Shown: positions 12,661 through 27,476, counted from the first letter of the stretch. The stretch: DNA of 64,000 bases from Drosophila pseudoobscura (GCF_009870125.1 NC_046679.1:744001-808000); one strand, 5' to 3'. Notes: generated from the letters alone by a model not told the origin. Program-made: numbers and translations.

Positions 12661-15600
12661 ACTCCTAAGAATGACTCAAGAACGGTGACACAGGAATATG
12701 ATATTGACTGGGGGAATGGTGGAATGGAAAGTTCTTCCTTATCGGAAAGGGAACTAAAGTTCGAATTACTATAAATACAACTTGGGCGCGCTCCCTCTCT
12801 CTCTCTCTCCCCATCTTTCTTAAGTGCAGCCTGCACTTGCTCTCTCTGAGTGGAAAGCTCGAGTTCTCTCTCTCTCTCGCTCTCTTGGCAGACAATCGCT
12901 TGTAGATCGAATCGCTTGGCTCGCTTGACAGCAAGACAGATGATGCCCAGATATCTGCCCACAACCAAATTCATAGCCATAGCCATAGCCATATCGAGAG
13001 TGTACATTGTATACTACTGAAAATCGATGGAATGAGAAAATCATTTGCGCAGTTACAAATCGGGGCAAATGTCTACCGGCCCCTCCCCTACTGTACTGTG
13101 CGCCATGTAAGGCATTTACTTGAGGCTGGAGAATTATTTCATAAGTTCCGCTGCCATTGCAGACCCCCCCGTTGACACGTAATTCTCCAAACAATTTGCG
13201 AAATATGCTCGATAGTATTCGTGAAACCGAAAGGGGCAACAGCGCAGACACAGACAGACCCACTCACGGCGTCGCGTCATCTAACAGATACACAAATACA
13301 CAACAACAGTGCAGAGGTGGGGACAGACAGGTGCGAACGCATTTGGAATTCCGCAGAAAACCCGGTTAACTCTGTCTGGTGTTACGTGCCAGTAGAAGCA
13401 TAAACTACTCCAGCTGCAAAAGAGAGAGCAATTAAGAGAGCGCGTTGGAGAGAGCGAGAGCGACCCAAAGAGTTGAGCAGCTTTACGATCGCGTGAGGAA
13501 TGGAGTGGAATGGAGTGAGAATGGGACGGGGTGGGAGCGAGCAGGCGGCAGACCTGAATGTGTGCTTTTATTTGCACATATGTAGGTACATGCATGTGTG
13601 AGTGTATGTGCCGGCCGGCATCTGGTGAAACTGGTTTCCACGGGGCCAGGCGGCGTCGAGCACTTTGCAAAAAGTAAAACACGAAAATGAATAAAAATCC
13701 GCAAAATACAAGAAAAAAAGAAGAGATTTGGCAATGCACAGGCAATGGAACATATGATAAGGCAGCAACACATACGGGAGGCAGAGGGAGAGTAGGAAGA
13801 ACACAGACAGAGAAAGGGAGAGAGAGAGAGGGAGCAGGCAGGCAAGCGGCAGACGGCTGAAATCAAATCAAGTTTTTTGTTTCTTTCTGCCAACGACAGG
13901 CAAAAGCCACACAAAAAAGGGAGAGAAAGAAAGAAAGAGAACAACAACGGCAATAGGGAGAATGACGAGGCACTCAAAGGTGGGAAGGGAGAGGGAGCAG
14001 ATGGAGAATTAGAGGCACAAGCTGCTCCCACGATTAGAGGGGGGGAACCCCCCACGGAATGTGATGACGATACAAACGACAGATAAACGATGCGATAAAT
14101 GATCAATCGGCGGAATATGTGTAGCTCAAAGTGTCTGGGCCGAACAGGTGTTTGTCCCCCCCTCCGAATTCGTGGGGCGTGGCAGAACACAGCAAAGGGG
14201 CTGCCACATACAGGGTGGGGCATTGGTCTCCTAATTATCGTTACATCGATACTTATCGATAAGCTATCAAGCAAAAAACGAACGCAAATCGACCAGAAAG
14301 GAAGGGCGTAATGGGGATTAGGATAATCCCCGTGTGCTACCAGTAGCCGTCGGAATCAAAGGCCAAATCTTTGTTCGAGAAATATTGATTTATCCTTTGT
14401 GATAATCTCAGGGCTTTTTTCAGTGACAGCAGCAACAGAAGGACGAAGGACTCGACCAACATGCCACTCAAGTGTTGACAACTCTCGGCGGGCGCGGGGG
14501 GTGGGGGTGGCGGCCCAAGTGGGGCGTGCGGGGGGAGGGTAGGCTATCGTTTACCCTGGCTATTATATATCACTTTTTGTGTGTGCCCTCAGCCAACAGA
14601 CAGGCCGGAATCGGGAGCCTCCTGCGGCCCAGCTCCCTCTGCAAATGTATCTGTATCTTTCTCTCTCTTTGTCTGTGTGTGTGTGTGCTCCGAGTGTTTA
14701 TCTAAATGCCGAGCAATAAAGCCAACAAAAGGTACAAAAGCAAGCCACAAAAAAGTGCGGAGAACGGGCAATCACTGAATGCCAACGGATGAGTTATAAC
14801 AGAGATACAGACACAGACAGAGATACAGATACAGATACAGATACAGATACAGAGTGTAAGTATCTGTATCCGAGTGAATGGATGAGTGTGTGAGCACAGC
14901 AGAAGTGGCAAAAACTAACAATTATCATTCAACATTTGCCAAGCCAAAACAGAACCGGCAACACTCCGTAACGGAAGATTGATATGTATGTGTGGTGGGG
15001 GTCACACATCCACACACACATTCGCAGACGGCTGTCCATCTGTCCATGTGTCCATCCGTCCGTCTATCCGCCTGATGATGACGATAATATCATCTAATAA
15101 TTGCTTATAAAAACAAATTTAAATTTAAAGCTTTTTGTGTTCCGATTGTTTGTCATGTGTTCTCGCCTTGCATTCTTTGTTGTTTTCTGTTTTCTGTTTT
15201 CTGTTTTTTGGTTTAATTCCAACAAATTAGTGACATAATGAAACGCTTAATTAAAATAACAAGCAACATTCAAGACAGCTGACACGCAACAGCAACAATA
15301 ACAATCATAAGTTAAAATAACATTTATTCTAAACAATTTTCGGCAGGGCCATGATTGATGGCCGACACCGAGATGTGCCACAATTGAGTGGAGGAAATGG
15401 AGTCCATCAGTGGAGGCCCCGACAAAAAAAAAAAAGAGTCATCAAAGGAAAGCCATTCAGTCATTCAGTCCATTCGTTCGCTTATTCATTCTGTTAGTTA
15501 GCCATGCAGTCAGCCACGTCGTGGCCCATTGATTGGCCCATTCTCCCTCCCCTGTTCCCTGGTTCCAGGGCTGGGGCCTGGGGGCTGTGGGCTGGGGGCT

Positions 15601-18600
15601 GTGGGCGGCAGTGACCCGCGAATTAATATTAAATTTGTGTTATGCGCTGTCCAAACAATGTCTGGGGCACGGAAAGAAGTCCACGAATAATGGCCAACCG
15701 ACACGCAATGGCCAATGGCCATCGGAGTCCGAATGTGGGAGTGCTGCCTCGGATCGAAACTACAATAAAACCAAAGTTTCGAGCCGCTGCCGGCAGGAAC
15801 TTCCGTGGGACTCCCTCCCGGACATTCCAGACCCTGATTTATGCCCCACATTGCGGAGGGGGCCCGGGAAATTAATAAACTTTCCCGCAAATTGATAAGA
15901 AGATGAAAACAGCATCAGCATCCAAAAAAGGAAAAAAGGTCGTCCCAAAAAAAGGAAAACCCAGGAAGAAAAATCAAATAAAAAAAGGGAATCGAATGTG
16001 GCAGAACCCTCCTCCTGCAGGATGTGGCCGAGGCGTGGCATCCATCAAAAGTCACTCAAGAACATGTGTATTGTCGAGACAATGAGCGGGGGTCGGCCTC
16101 CACTCTCTCTCCACACTCTATCTCGCTTTCCTTCTCTCTCTCCATAGCCCGTGCGGGGGCGGCACTGCGAGTGGAAGCAACCCACGTGATTCCTATTCTG
16201 CCCCATTCGTCGTGGCAGCCCTCTCGTAGTTCGTAGTTCTGCATGTGACCAAAATACAGTTCTTTTTTGATGCCACGCGCTGCCAGCGCTGCCAGCGCTC
16301 CTTCCACCCTTCCGCGCGCTCGCCGCATGAGAAAATCCAGATGAAACTGAAAATGGGTTTCCACGTCTCGGCATCAGTCCAGAGACTGCGACGAAATTCA
16401 TGTGACTCGCGATCAGCCACCGCCGGCAAGGCGAGAAGAGCGAGAGTAGTCGCCCTGTGGATACCCTGTAGAAAGCAGGCGAGAGGGAGTGGGCTGTCGC
16501 GCTGAGCCTACCCCGTTGAAGGGTAGCCATTCCACGGACGAAACGGAACGGCATGGAATGGAATGGAATGGAAGGGGCTTCGGTGACAAACACAAGCAGA
16601 AGGCGAGAGATTATTAAAAAATAATATTAGATTTAAGGCGAAAGCGTGGGAGTCCAGTCCCCGCCGCCCTCCCGCTGTACGGCAGGTCACATGTTGCAAG
16701 TGGCAGAAGCGAATAAATAAAAGAATTAATGAAAGAAAAAGTCCAAAGATTTATGCGGTTTGTCGCCTGAAAATTATCATTAATAAAAATAGCTTGATAG
16801 CGCGGAATTTCTTTATTTTCACGCTCTGTCGCTGCTGCTGGTGCTGCTGGTGCTCTTCCGATGATCTTCTCTCTGTAAAAGATCTCGGGCGGGCCTTGGC
16901 ATTGCTCCAGCGCACGTAGGCGGCAGTCCGAAAGAGAGGAGAGCTCCTGCCAAGGTTCCGTTTACCTTGGAAGCTCATCGACTCCCATCATGTGATGCTC
17001 TCTCTCTCTCTCTCCGCGCTCTCTTCTTGCTTGTTTACAGACAATAAATGCCTTCGATTACCATTGCTCATTCATTCCCCGCGTTCCCCGTTCCCTCACT
17101 CTATCGCTCTCTCCCTCTGGCCCTCCTGTTTATATTGTTTATTGTCTCCGACGGCGGCTTGTGTCAACTTCTGTGCGCGGAGCGGGGAGAAAGAGTTCCT
17201 TAGTTTTATGCGTAGTTGGCGTGTTTCTCTACTCCCCTTCTCCTTCTTCTTCTTCGTCTTCTTTACTATCCTCTCCCTCTCCCTGTTTTGCGGGGCCGAC
17301 GGTTTGACGCCCTCGAAATGCCAGCAGAAAAAGAAAGAACATTCCATTTTGATAACTTGCTTCTTGGTCTTTCGTCCATGTCCGTCCGTCCGCCTGTCTG
17401 TCTGTCTATCCTTTCCGTCTCCCCTCCCCATTCCCCGCTTGCGTAATTTGCAATTACGATGGAAACTTTCGGCACCCCCTCCACCCCCTGGTATGTCTGT
17501 TGTTTGCGCCTCAAATTATGCAATGCCAAATGTTTGTGCGCGATAAGAAAGATTCCATGGGAAAGCAAGGAAGTAGTACGCAACACAAAAGGAAGAGCAA
17601 GGAGCAAAGGAAGGCCTCGCAATCTCAAGAGAGTACTCGCACCTTTCCGTTATCGCCTCTGCCCGGAGCCTGGAACAGGAGCGGGGCAGATAACTGCAAT
17701 CGCTCTCTCACTCCATTTAACGGTACAGTACACGTGTCAGCTCTCCCTCCACCTACTCGGCTCCGTCCGCTCAGCTGTTTCTGGTGCAAGCAGGAACTTG
17801 TTACCCACGCCCCTGGCGGCATTTGTTTGTGGGAAGGGGAGGGGGAGGGGGCGTCGGTGTCGGTGTCCCAGGCAGAGCGCGACCAGGGATTCCACTCAAT
17901 TTCGGCCTACTTTTAGGCTCATTCTGTGGAAGAGAGCGCTCTCGCCTCGCTCTCTCCCGTTTATTTGTCATTCGATTTCTCTTGAGCATGCGGCCTAGGC
18001 GGGACCTTGAACTCGAAATTTTTTTTGTTCCTGCTTCGCTTTGCTGCTGTTTTCACTTTCCTTTTCGTTATGTAATCCTCTGAGAGACAGAGAGAGAGAG
18101 CGAGAGAACATTTAGGCTCGTGCAATGGCATGGAAAATCGAGCACAACTTTCACTTTCAGCAGTCAACGACACGACACGGGACCCCACAGAGCAAGAGGG
18201 AGAGAGAGAGAGGGAGCGAGAGTGTCAGAGTGTGTGAGAGCGTGCGAGGCAGAGAGAACGTTTATGTGGTACAGAAAAAAAAGCAGCAAAAGACAAACAG
18301 AAATGCGACGCAAAATATTTGCAAGAACAACAAACCATATGATGGTTTCCCGTTCCCTCCCTCGTTTTTGTTGCTGTTAAATCGAAGTGCCATAAAAAAA
18401 AAGCTCAGCGAACAAACAAATAAATTTTGTAATAGGCCTTGTAGTAGGAGGGGGAAACAAGGGGGGGTGGGGGCGAAATTGATTTGCCTTTTTCTCAGGT
18501 TTTTATTGTGGCTTTCCTCCGCGAGAAATGTCAGGGCCAGCCCCAAAAAGTGTGCTTCCGTAATTGTCACATCATAAGAGAGGGGGCGAGGGGGAGGCAG

Positions 18601-21600
18601 TGGATCTCCTCTAGCCCCGCTCCTCTCCGTCCCACAGTTCGTTGACTAAATTCTACGCGGCACGTGTATTTATAGCCCCCGAAGTGGGAGAGAGAGAGAG
18701 AGAGAGAGCGCGCACGAGGAAAAAGTGCCTAAAAATATGCCTCGAAAAAGAGTGTTCTTGGGGGAAAGCGTAATTGAGGCAAAGGAGCGAAGGGACCGGA
18801 ACGAAGGGAGAGCAAAGCAAAGAATGAAATCTATTCCCCCTCCTCCTCCCACAAGCGGTGGATTGAGTGGTTAGAGGGGGGTCGGGGGTGGGTGGTTGTT
18901 GGCCACATGAATAATGCTTATGGTTATGGCCTGCCCCAGCCGATGCCATCCTGCCACCGAGTTTAAAATTATTGAAGGGAAAACAAAATACATTTCCAGA
19001 GAGCTAAATTACGCAATTTGCTGGCCGGTGCACGAGAAGCAGGTGGAAGCGGAAATAAACAGGTAAACACACGCTCACGCACACACTCCCTCCCTCCCCC
19101 CTTGGGCGGGGGTCGGAAGCACAGAAGAGACACGCGTTCATCGACTTCCTCCTGGGGGGGGGGCAGGACTCCTCTGCCTCTCACTCTCTTTCCCTGTGCT
19201 CTGTGCCCCATTCGCATTTCTCCTTTAAGTGTCAATTACATTGACGTTTATTCAAATATGCATCGCACGCGGCTCCACTATGGGAAGAAGAAGTGACGAG
19301 AGAGAGAGGGAGTGGGGGAGGGGAGCCCCCATTCTAATGCTTATATAAAAGCCAACTCAAAGGCCTCCTCCCACTGCTCCTCCTCCGTGTGTGCGTGGCT
19401 CCGGCAGCACTTTCCCCGCAGTTTGCGTGTGAAAAAGTCTTCAAGTTTCCAACATTTTGTGATTTTCGGGCGGATTTATCGGGTTTTATTGTGCGTATCA
19501 CACAGGGCCTTGCCTTGCCTTGCCTTGCCTGTGCCTTTGGCTTGGCATTTGCCGCAGATATATGTTAATATGGTAATCCCCACGCACCCCCCACAACCCC
19601 ACAGCCAGGGAGCACTCCATCAACTTTTAAAGCCGCGCATTTAAAGAGGCTTCCAATCAAATTATGAACTGTGCTTCGTGAAGGAGCAGGAGAATGGAGA
19701 GTGTAGAGTGGAGCCAATGCATCTCCGATTCGATAACGAAGCAGATCCATTTTACAACGTTTACGTTCCGTTCCTGCTTGTCCTGCTGGCCACCAAAAAG
19801 CCAACACGCAAATTTTATGTCCAACATAAAAAGGTTTTCATGTGCAATAACCAGAAAAACCAGAGACGGAGCGGAACGGAGCGAAGGGGAACCCGAAGCG
19901 GGCCCCAGAGAGGGCTCCCCGGAGGGAGCTTTGTCATGTGGCACGGATGATGCTGTCCTATGAGCGGCGGCAGCAAGCCAATCAAAATGCAATTTCCACT
20001 CATGCACACAGGACATCATTTAACGACACACATGTGCAGGAGGAGCAGCAGGGGCAGCAGCAGGGTCCCTTCTCCTAGGTATACAAATAATATATATGCA
20101 AACAAGTTGATTTAGCCAGCCCTCGGCTCTCCTCTCCTCGGCTGTGACTATGAATTTGTCATCAGCGTCGCAGGCGAACGCAGAGATGAAAATATTTATA
20201 CAAATAATAGCTACACAAAGAAAGACACGCGGCACACGGTGCGTATTCGCAATGTTGTTTCAGAGTCGGAGCCGGAGCTGGGACTGGGGCTGGGGCTGGG
20301 GCTGGGCGAAAGCGACTTCATCAAAACAGAATCAGCTGCGATGACAATCTCGCCCCCACGAAAAGGCTGCCACAATCGCCTCAAGGAGCAACATCCCTAG
20401 CAGTCTGCTCCTGCTCCTTTTCCCTTTTTCGTGGAAAATTAAATTCCTGAACAATGAAAGGCCGGAAGGAGGCTAAGAGAGAAAGAGAGAGGGTTCCCTC
20501 GCTCTCCTTTTCCCCCAAAAGTTTTAATGGCGCGCTTACACGTGTGTAAAATGTTCTTTCTTCGGAAGGGCCTTCTGCGCATCCCCGAAGGATTCCGGTT
20601 AAAGTGTTGCGCCATTCACAGTTAATTATCGTGACGTCAGAGCGGCCGAGTGCCCCGCCGGAAGTTGGCAAACATTTCCGCTCTCCAAAGAGCATCGGCA
20701 ACGGGAACGGCAATTGGATTTGAAGCACTCGGACATTAGCATAATAAATTGGGGCCCAGGCCAGGCCAGGCCAGGCCGGCCTGTTGTTTGCTTTATCGGA
20801 GGAATCGAGTGAATAACTTCATCGCTTAGCCGCATTATTAAGGCGGCTTTAATAACGAGTCTAAGCCAGCAGCAAGGATTCTTTCGGATGCGGAAGGAGT
20901 ATCCGGAAGGAGAGTACGTGCCCAGATAACTAAGGCTTATCGATGATGGAAGGACTGGCATTTTGTTGGCCTTTCCAGAATAGTTCCCCCAACCCGGACC
21001 AATCCGACCTCCTGCTAACAGCCTTTTGGTAATTGTGTGGCCATAAATCTCATGGTCCGTGTGTCCTTCGGCTCCCAAGACGGCACGGAACACAATTTAA
21101 CGCCTGTCCTGGTGCGGGGCGGGTGCCAAGGCGGCCATCACATTAAAGAGACATCGAAGCAGGACGTGTCAGGTGTGTATTGGGTGGAAAATCGATTCGA
21201 GGCAATTAAGGTCAGACGCCGGGGGGGTAGTGGAGGAGGAACTACCTCAACTTTTTCAATTAGGTGGCCACCAGGTGACCAAGCTATCGCTCGGAAGAAA
21301 TCAGAGAGTCAAAATTATGTCCACGCAACGGAAACAAAAATCAAACGGACGGGGAGAGGGCGGCGACGGGGGACCCTTCAATGAACGAAGGAAGGGTTCA
21401 GCGGATGGTTCTATCGGGAGTGAAAACCCCATCAATAATCCCGATTAGAAAGAACATGTGCATATGAAATATTTATGCTGCGGTCTGCAAATGGAATTCT
21501 TTGGGAAAAGGTCGCATGCATAATGGAATCAGGAAAGGGGAATCCGGAATGGACGAATGGAAGGATGGATGGATGGGGCAACGCTTTAATTTCGGGATTT

Positions 21601-24600
21601 CGAGTTCATTTTATGGCAGGTCCGTCAGGCAATCATAAAGGAGGACATTTTATTGCCTGAAAGTAGACTCTCCCCCCCCCCTCCTCTCTTTCTGTCTCTC
21701 TCTCTCTCCTTTGGAATCCCTCCCTTGTTTTAGGCTTAATTTATTGTTTTAATTTTTAGTCTCCCAGCCACAAAATGGCGTCCTAAGCCTGCTGTCGATG
21801 TCGGCTCGGTGGCTCGGTGGCTCGGTGGCTCGGGGGTTCGAGGGGGGGCTGGGGAAATCTTTTTGGTGAAAGTGTTAAGAACTCGTGTAAATTCCATTAG
21901 GGCTAAAAAGTTTGCGTTGCGCGTGGAAGGGACTGCCGAAGAAAGAGCCTGTCAAGTACGATAAATCAAGGACACCGCCAGCACACAAAGGACATCCAGT
22001 GCAGGGGGCGGGCTTCGTTTTGGTAATTAAAAGCAACGCGTCCCAGGCATGGCTGAAATTATGCAAGACGAGCCATAAAAATGCAAATTTTCCCTGGAAA
22101 ACATCCGCCAATAAATGTTAATTGGATAGCCCTGGATTTACCCCGGTTCGGTTGGGGAATTATCTATGCAAAATCGTGGGAACAACACCGCAGATACGGC
22201 CAAGAAATCGGGAATCTATAAATATGCATCGACAATTACGCATTGGACCGGCGCATCGGACTGCACGGCTCCCACAAGAAAAGCGACCTTGAGGCGGCTG
22301 CCAAACTGAGGGACGACCAACGCGATCAGCCGCCGTTCTCTCTCTCTCTCTCTCTCGCTCCCGATCCCTCTCCGTTCGATGAATTCACGCCATTATCATA
22401 ACTGGTGCGACTGTCCGTGCAGAACAGTTATCAGCGAACCGTAAATCGGACAAAGTCCAACATTACTTCACCGTAGGGACAGAAAAGAGTGAGAGAGTGA
22501 GAGCGAGTGCCAAAATAAAAGTAAACAAATTTCAAAGAGAATATTTCTAGTTGGCAACTCGACAAACACAACACTCCCGCTATCCCGTTCCCTCTCTTGC
22601 TGTGTGCTTGTGAAATGTTGCAATTACAAAAGCAACATGCGCTTGTTCCAATAAATTTGTTGTCATTCAAATGCGCACGAAATTGCAAAAAGAGAAGAGA
22701 AATGCTTACAGCTAGTAGTCGACTAATTGTTACCCAAACGCAGAGGAGTAGGCAGCAGAAGATCGAACTGAATGCTAGCGTAGGCTGTCCTCGCGGTGCC
22801 ATCGGAGCAGAAAACGAAAGCTAAACTACAAGTCGACTAACAGTTACCCAAGCGCATGGAAGAGCAGAGCTTACCGTAAAATGCAATGCGAGCGCAAGCT
22901 CTCTCTCTCGAAAAAAAACAAAGCTGCTCAACCTGAGATTACCTTAAATCAAAGCAGCGCACATCTCGAGATCAAAGCAAGATTAGAGCGCAGGCACTCC
23001 TCTCCTCACTAGTACTGTTGGGCGGTAGCAATGAGGAGAGCAAACGCACACAAAGCTTCGCGCTCTCAGCGCTCTTTTTCTCTCTTTTCCTCTGCTTTTG
23101 CTTCAGCTCCTGCAAACAGTGCGTAGTCAACAATTACACAATCGATTTCCGAGTCGTCGTTCCATCGGCAATTGAATCATTGAATCATTGCCTGATTGAC
23201 GCAGTTAACAGAATAATATAGTCAGCCAGAGAATGAGAGGGGGAGAGCTAATCACATGCTGTATCTGAATTAAGAGCAAACTGTCAGCATTCATTTGCAC
23301 CGCTCGACTGCATACGTACGACGGCATGTGTGTGCAGGAGGGGAGTGGGGGTACTGCTTGCTAATCAGGGGGCGTGTCGTTACCGACAAGACATTTGCCA
23401 AAGTGAAAGTGATGATGATGTATTCGAATTAATGAAACCATATAAACAATGAATCCAAAAACCGGGGCACGAGGCTCTAACGACAGTGTGGGGGTACAAT
23501 TAAAAACGAATTTTCATTCTCCCCCGAAAAAAAAGAACAATATACCCGTATATGCCCCTTCCCGTTCCCCTCCCCTTCTGGGCGCCCAAGTGTGAAGCGG
23601 CAGAAAAGAGGAAACAAATGAAACAATGCACAAATATTTGCTCATACACGCTTAAATTAAGTAAATACAAATTTATTTGAGGTACTTACCCGTCGACCTG
23701 AAAGAGGAATAAAAACGAAGGAGGAATGTTGTTCTAGGGAGCCGGTGCTGCTGCTGCTGCCGCTGCTGCTGGCACGACATCCAACAATCGAGGGATGGGA
23801 GGGGGCGGATAAAGGTGCTTCTCGAGTGTCTGCTGAGGTCATTAGAGAGCCGCTGCCGCTCTGACAGAGCTGCCAGAGTTGCCATTGTTAATTTGCTATT
23901 CAATGTTGACCCGAACGTGGACACACGCAACGGCCATAAAAACAGAATTCAAATAACAAATAAAAATTCGATATTCGATATTGAAATTGAAATTGAAATA
24001 AAACGCTAAAAGGAAAGTGCACGAGGCGGAATTGTGCTTGAAATATGGATATGGAAATTGATGGAAACTTCCCCCCGGAGTGGGGAACGGAGTGGAAAAT
24101 GTGGGCCACATCTGCGGCTGCGGCTGCCGCTGCGGCTGTCAATGCGACAGACAGAGAGACAATAATTGACGGATTAGAAAAGCAAATCAATTCCGCAGAC
24201 TACCTGCAGACGAGAGCGATTCTCCGCTCCAGCGAGCGCGCTTTTGTGCAAATTTCCAGCACACGCACACGCCTAGGCCCCTCCCCGCCCGCAGCAGGCT
24301 CCCCCTTTGCCGAGAGTTGGAAATATTTCGAGGAGGAGGAAATTAAATTCGGTCGATTAATAATGAAAAAGTGGAGCAGCGGCTTCCGTTTGCGGCTTAA
24401 TTAAAAGATAAAAACGTGCCCCCCACCCCCAATATGTAATGAGCAAATATCCGGCATTGTTTCGCCCACCCAAAATCCAATCCCCAATCCAAGTGGCTCA
24501 ATTCGGACTCGACTCGATACCCAATTGAATATTCTACGGTTAGTACAGAGTATTTTTGAATTACTTGAACGACGACTCACCTGATGACGTAGTTCACGCA

Positions 24601-27438
24601 GACGACGCTCTGGGGCTTCTGCTTGTCGTAGACGATTGTGGCCTGGCTGACGATCCAGCAGTAGCCGCCGCATTTTCCCAGGAAGCGGTACCGACAGGTC
24701 TCCCCCTGTCCCTTGCTCAGCACTGCAAAGGGAGAAAGAGAGAGAGAGAATGAATAACAATTAAATTATTATTGTTATAAACAAATGTCAAGCCCAAGTT
24801 CTAGATCTACTTTGGGGTTCCGCTCTTGGCAGACAAATCAAATTACAACCACAGCGAAAATCGCATCCACAAAAACCACAAACAGAATCTTCTGCGGTCT
24901 ACCGCTCGCTGCCTCATTAAAATGTGGCTCTTGAACCAGATCCAACCTGAAATATCAACAATTTTGAGGGCATTTTAGATCTACTCCCCCCAGGAAGTAC
25001 TCCCCACCCCTGCTGGGGGGCTGGTTGGCAAATTGTCAAGTCTCAAATTACGGCGCCAAAAGCGCTCGAGCATAAAAATTAAATAATAGCAACTTGCGAA
25101 GGCAGCAACGGGACGACAGGGAAGGAGGGATTTGGGCATTTGATTGAGCCTTTGAATATGTCCGTGTGCGTGTGCGTGTGCGTGTGTGGGTGTGGGTGGG
25201 CATGGAGCATGAGGCTTGGGGCTTGGGGCAAGACATCAACGAGGAAACGTTGCCAAGTAATTTGGCTCAACGAGGACGCCACATAAACTCGATTTTAATT
25301 AAAACCCACCAGAAATAAAAACCCCAGTATAAATGTATGGGTGTCGCGGCACACGTGCCTCGACACTAAAATACCCTAAACAAAAATATATCGAGTACCG
25401 AGTATGCCCGAAAAAGCCCAAAGGGTTCTAGCATTAATAGCAATCTGTAATCCTTTAGATATGATTATTGTTGATGATTCCACGTTTTCGGTTTTATCGT
25501 AGATCCAAAAAGATAACGAAAATGTGCGTGTGAGCATGAGGGAATCGCGAGAATATCAGTCGTTAGATGCCCGAGATTAACGAAATTAACAGCTACAATT
25601 GGTATGGAGGACTGGTCCCATCTTCCTGGCCATTCTTCCGGCAAATGCAGCGACAACAAACGATGGTTCAAGGTGTTGATTATGGAGGAGACACAGGTCG
25701 ACACCTGATAGTGTCCAGATCCAGATGGATTCTACCTTTCATTGAAGAAGTAACTATGTATCTGAGAATCTTTAGCCCTTTAGGAATCCTATCCTTTAGG
25801 AAAACACTTCCTTCTATTACGGGCTGTTGCATACATCTTCAAGAATCAAATACACCCCAGTAACCCAGCCTGTAACGAGTACCCCTGGTATAAAAACACA
25901 GAAATAAAATAAATATAAGCCCACACACAGAGAGAAGCCTAGGTAGAGGCACAGATACAGGCCGTGTGACAAAAGCCGCGTCTTGCCTGGAAATCGTTTC
26001 AATCACATTTTATGGCCGCCACAGCCAGCGACAGCAAACATAAACCAAACAGAGAAAAAAGCGATGAAAATTCATAGGAATTTGGAAAAGCAATTGAAAT
26101 TCATGGATGCCCTCCAGGCTGCCGGGTCCTGCAATGGGGATTAGCCTAATTGCAGAGCGTCGCAGGTGCACACGGGCAGAGGCACCCCCTGGCCCGCAAA
26201 GAGAGGGGAGGGGGAGAGGAAATATGGCACTTTTGTATAAATCTCAAGGAATTAATTGAATTAGAGGGCAACCACAGTTACGGATACACGAATACAGTGC
26301 GGCTCATAAGTGTAGGGACAGGAAGAGCCCTACAAACTGGAAGCCAAGCTTCGCTTACAGCTGGGAAACGCACTGTACACCGAAAACTTTCGTCTCACTC
26401 TCCGATTCATTCATTCATTCATTCCTTGAGTTAATTCGAAATCAGAAGCAGAAAATTAGTTTTTCCTCCCGCCGTTCGAGGCGTGGCTTAGTGGAAAACT
26501 CTTGCGGCAGGAGGCGGTGGCAGGAGTCAGGGGCATCCTTGAGGGAATGGGACAATTATGCGGGGTCATTAATAAGACAACATCTAAAGAGGCCGCGGAG
26601 TCCGAGTCCGAGTCCTGCGCGTGGTGACAGCTCCCCGAGATTGATGCCAGACATACAGACATATGGTTCATGTGTGCAGGATGGCATGATGGCAGGAGTC
26701 CCTCAGGAAGCGATGTGTCCCTCAAAGGCATTCCACACAAAAGTATCGTGTCCTGTGGCCCCCCGCCCGCGCCCCTGCAGTGCTCAGACGATTGCCATTT
26801 GGCAGTGTTTATGTGGAATTAGCAAAGTGAGCAGCAGACAGAATCAGAATCAGAAGCAGAAGCAGAGCGAAGGCAGGACCCAGACACAGACCGACGGCAG
26901 CTGCAGCTGCAGCTTCAGGAACCTTCCTTCCAGCAGTGAACTTGATTTGCCCTCAGCCAAGGACTTTTCCTGGCTGCACTGTGCGGCATGCAGCAGTCGC
27001 TGAGACGGGAAATATTAAAATATCTACGCGCGGCAGCAAAGATCATTTATCAGCAATTTTTAAGCAACATTCCTGGGCTGCTGCTGCTGCTGCTGCCACC
27101 GCCCCTGTCCCTGTCCCTGCCCCGTGCCCCTGCCCCTGCTCCGCCATTGCTGCATCCACAATTTATGAACACGAATGCAATCCGCTTTTCGCATGGCAAT
27201 GGCCATGGCAGTGGCAGTGGCAGTGGCAATGGCAATGGCATTCCCAGGACCTTGCCACAGAAGGAAGGATGCCCAGGAAGGATGCAGGCGGGCGGCCATT
27301 TGTACAAATAATCAAACAGGGAGAAGGGGCAAGAGACTCGACTCCGAATGAAAGACAAACATCAAAACCGCATTCAAGGTTATGTATCACAGGCGAAGGA
27401 TGAGCCCGGAATGCAGGGGAGGACTCGCAGGATGCACT

Positions 27439-27476
<38 letters not shown>

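Larger units (their letters stand above)
5607..24580 (-). other. sima intron 7, about 19 kb
   Basis: This is the largest intron in the window. It has many short tandem repeats, a T-rich stretch at 9,420-9,800, a GA/CA-rich stretch at 8,150-8,300 and a tandem duplication near 22,705-22,920. It also has a close acceptor-donor pair on the gene strand at 23,689-23,700 that could delimit an 8-nt exon. Long open frames here are low-complexity and lack coding features, so I call no nested gene. Confidence 0.7.

Noticed and set aside
13483..14274. 263-codon open frame, minus strand
   Set aside because: It lies in intron 7 in GA/CT- and CA-rich DNA. The Leu/Ser/Pro/Cys-rich product is what such repeats give by chance, and other frames in the same place are also open.
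23690..23842. coding first exon of a short Sima isoform ([11 protein letters not shown]...)
   Set aside because: Its frame ends in phase 0 at the donor, so joining to exon 8 gives an immediate TAA. A noncoding first exon or a microexon remains possible and is listed as a finding.
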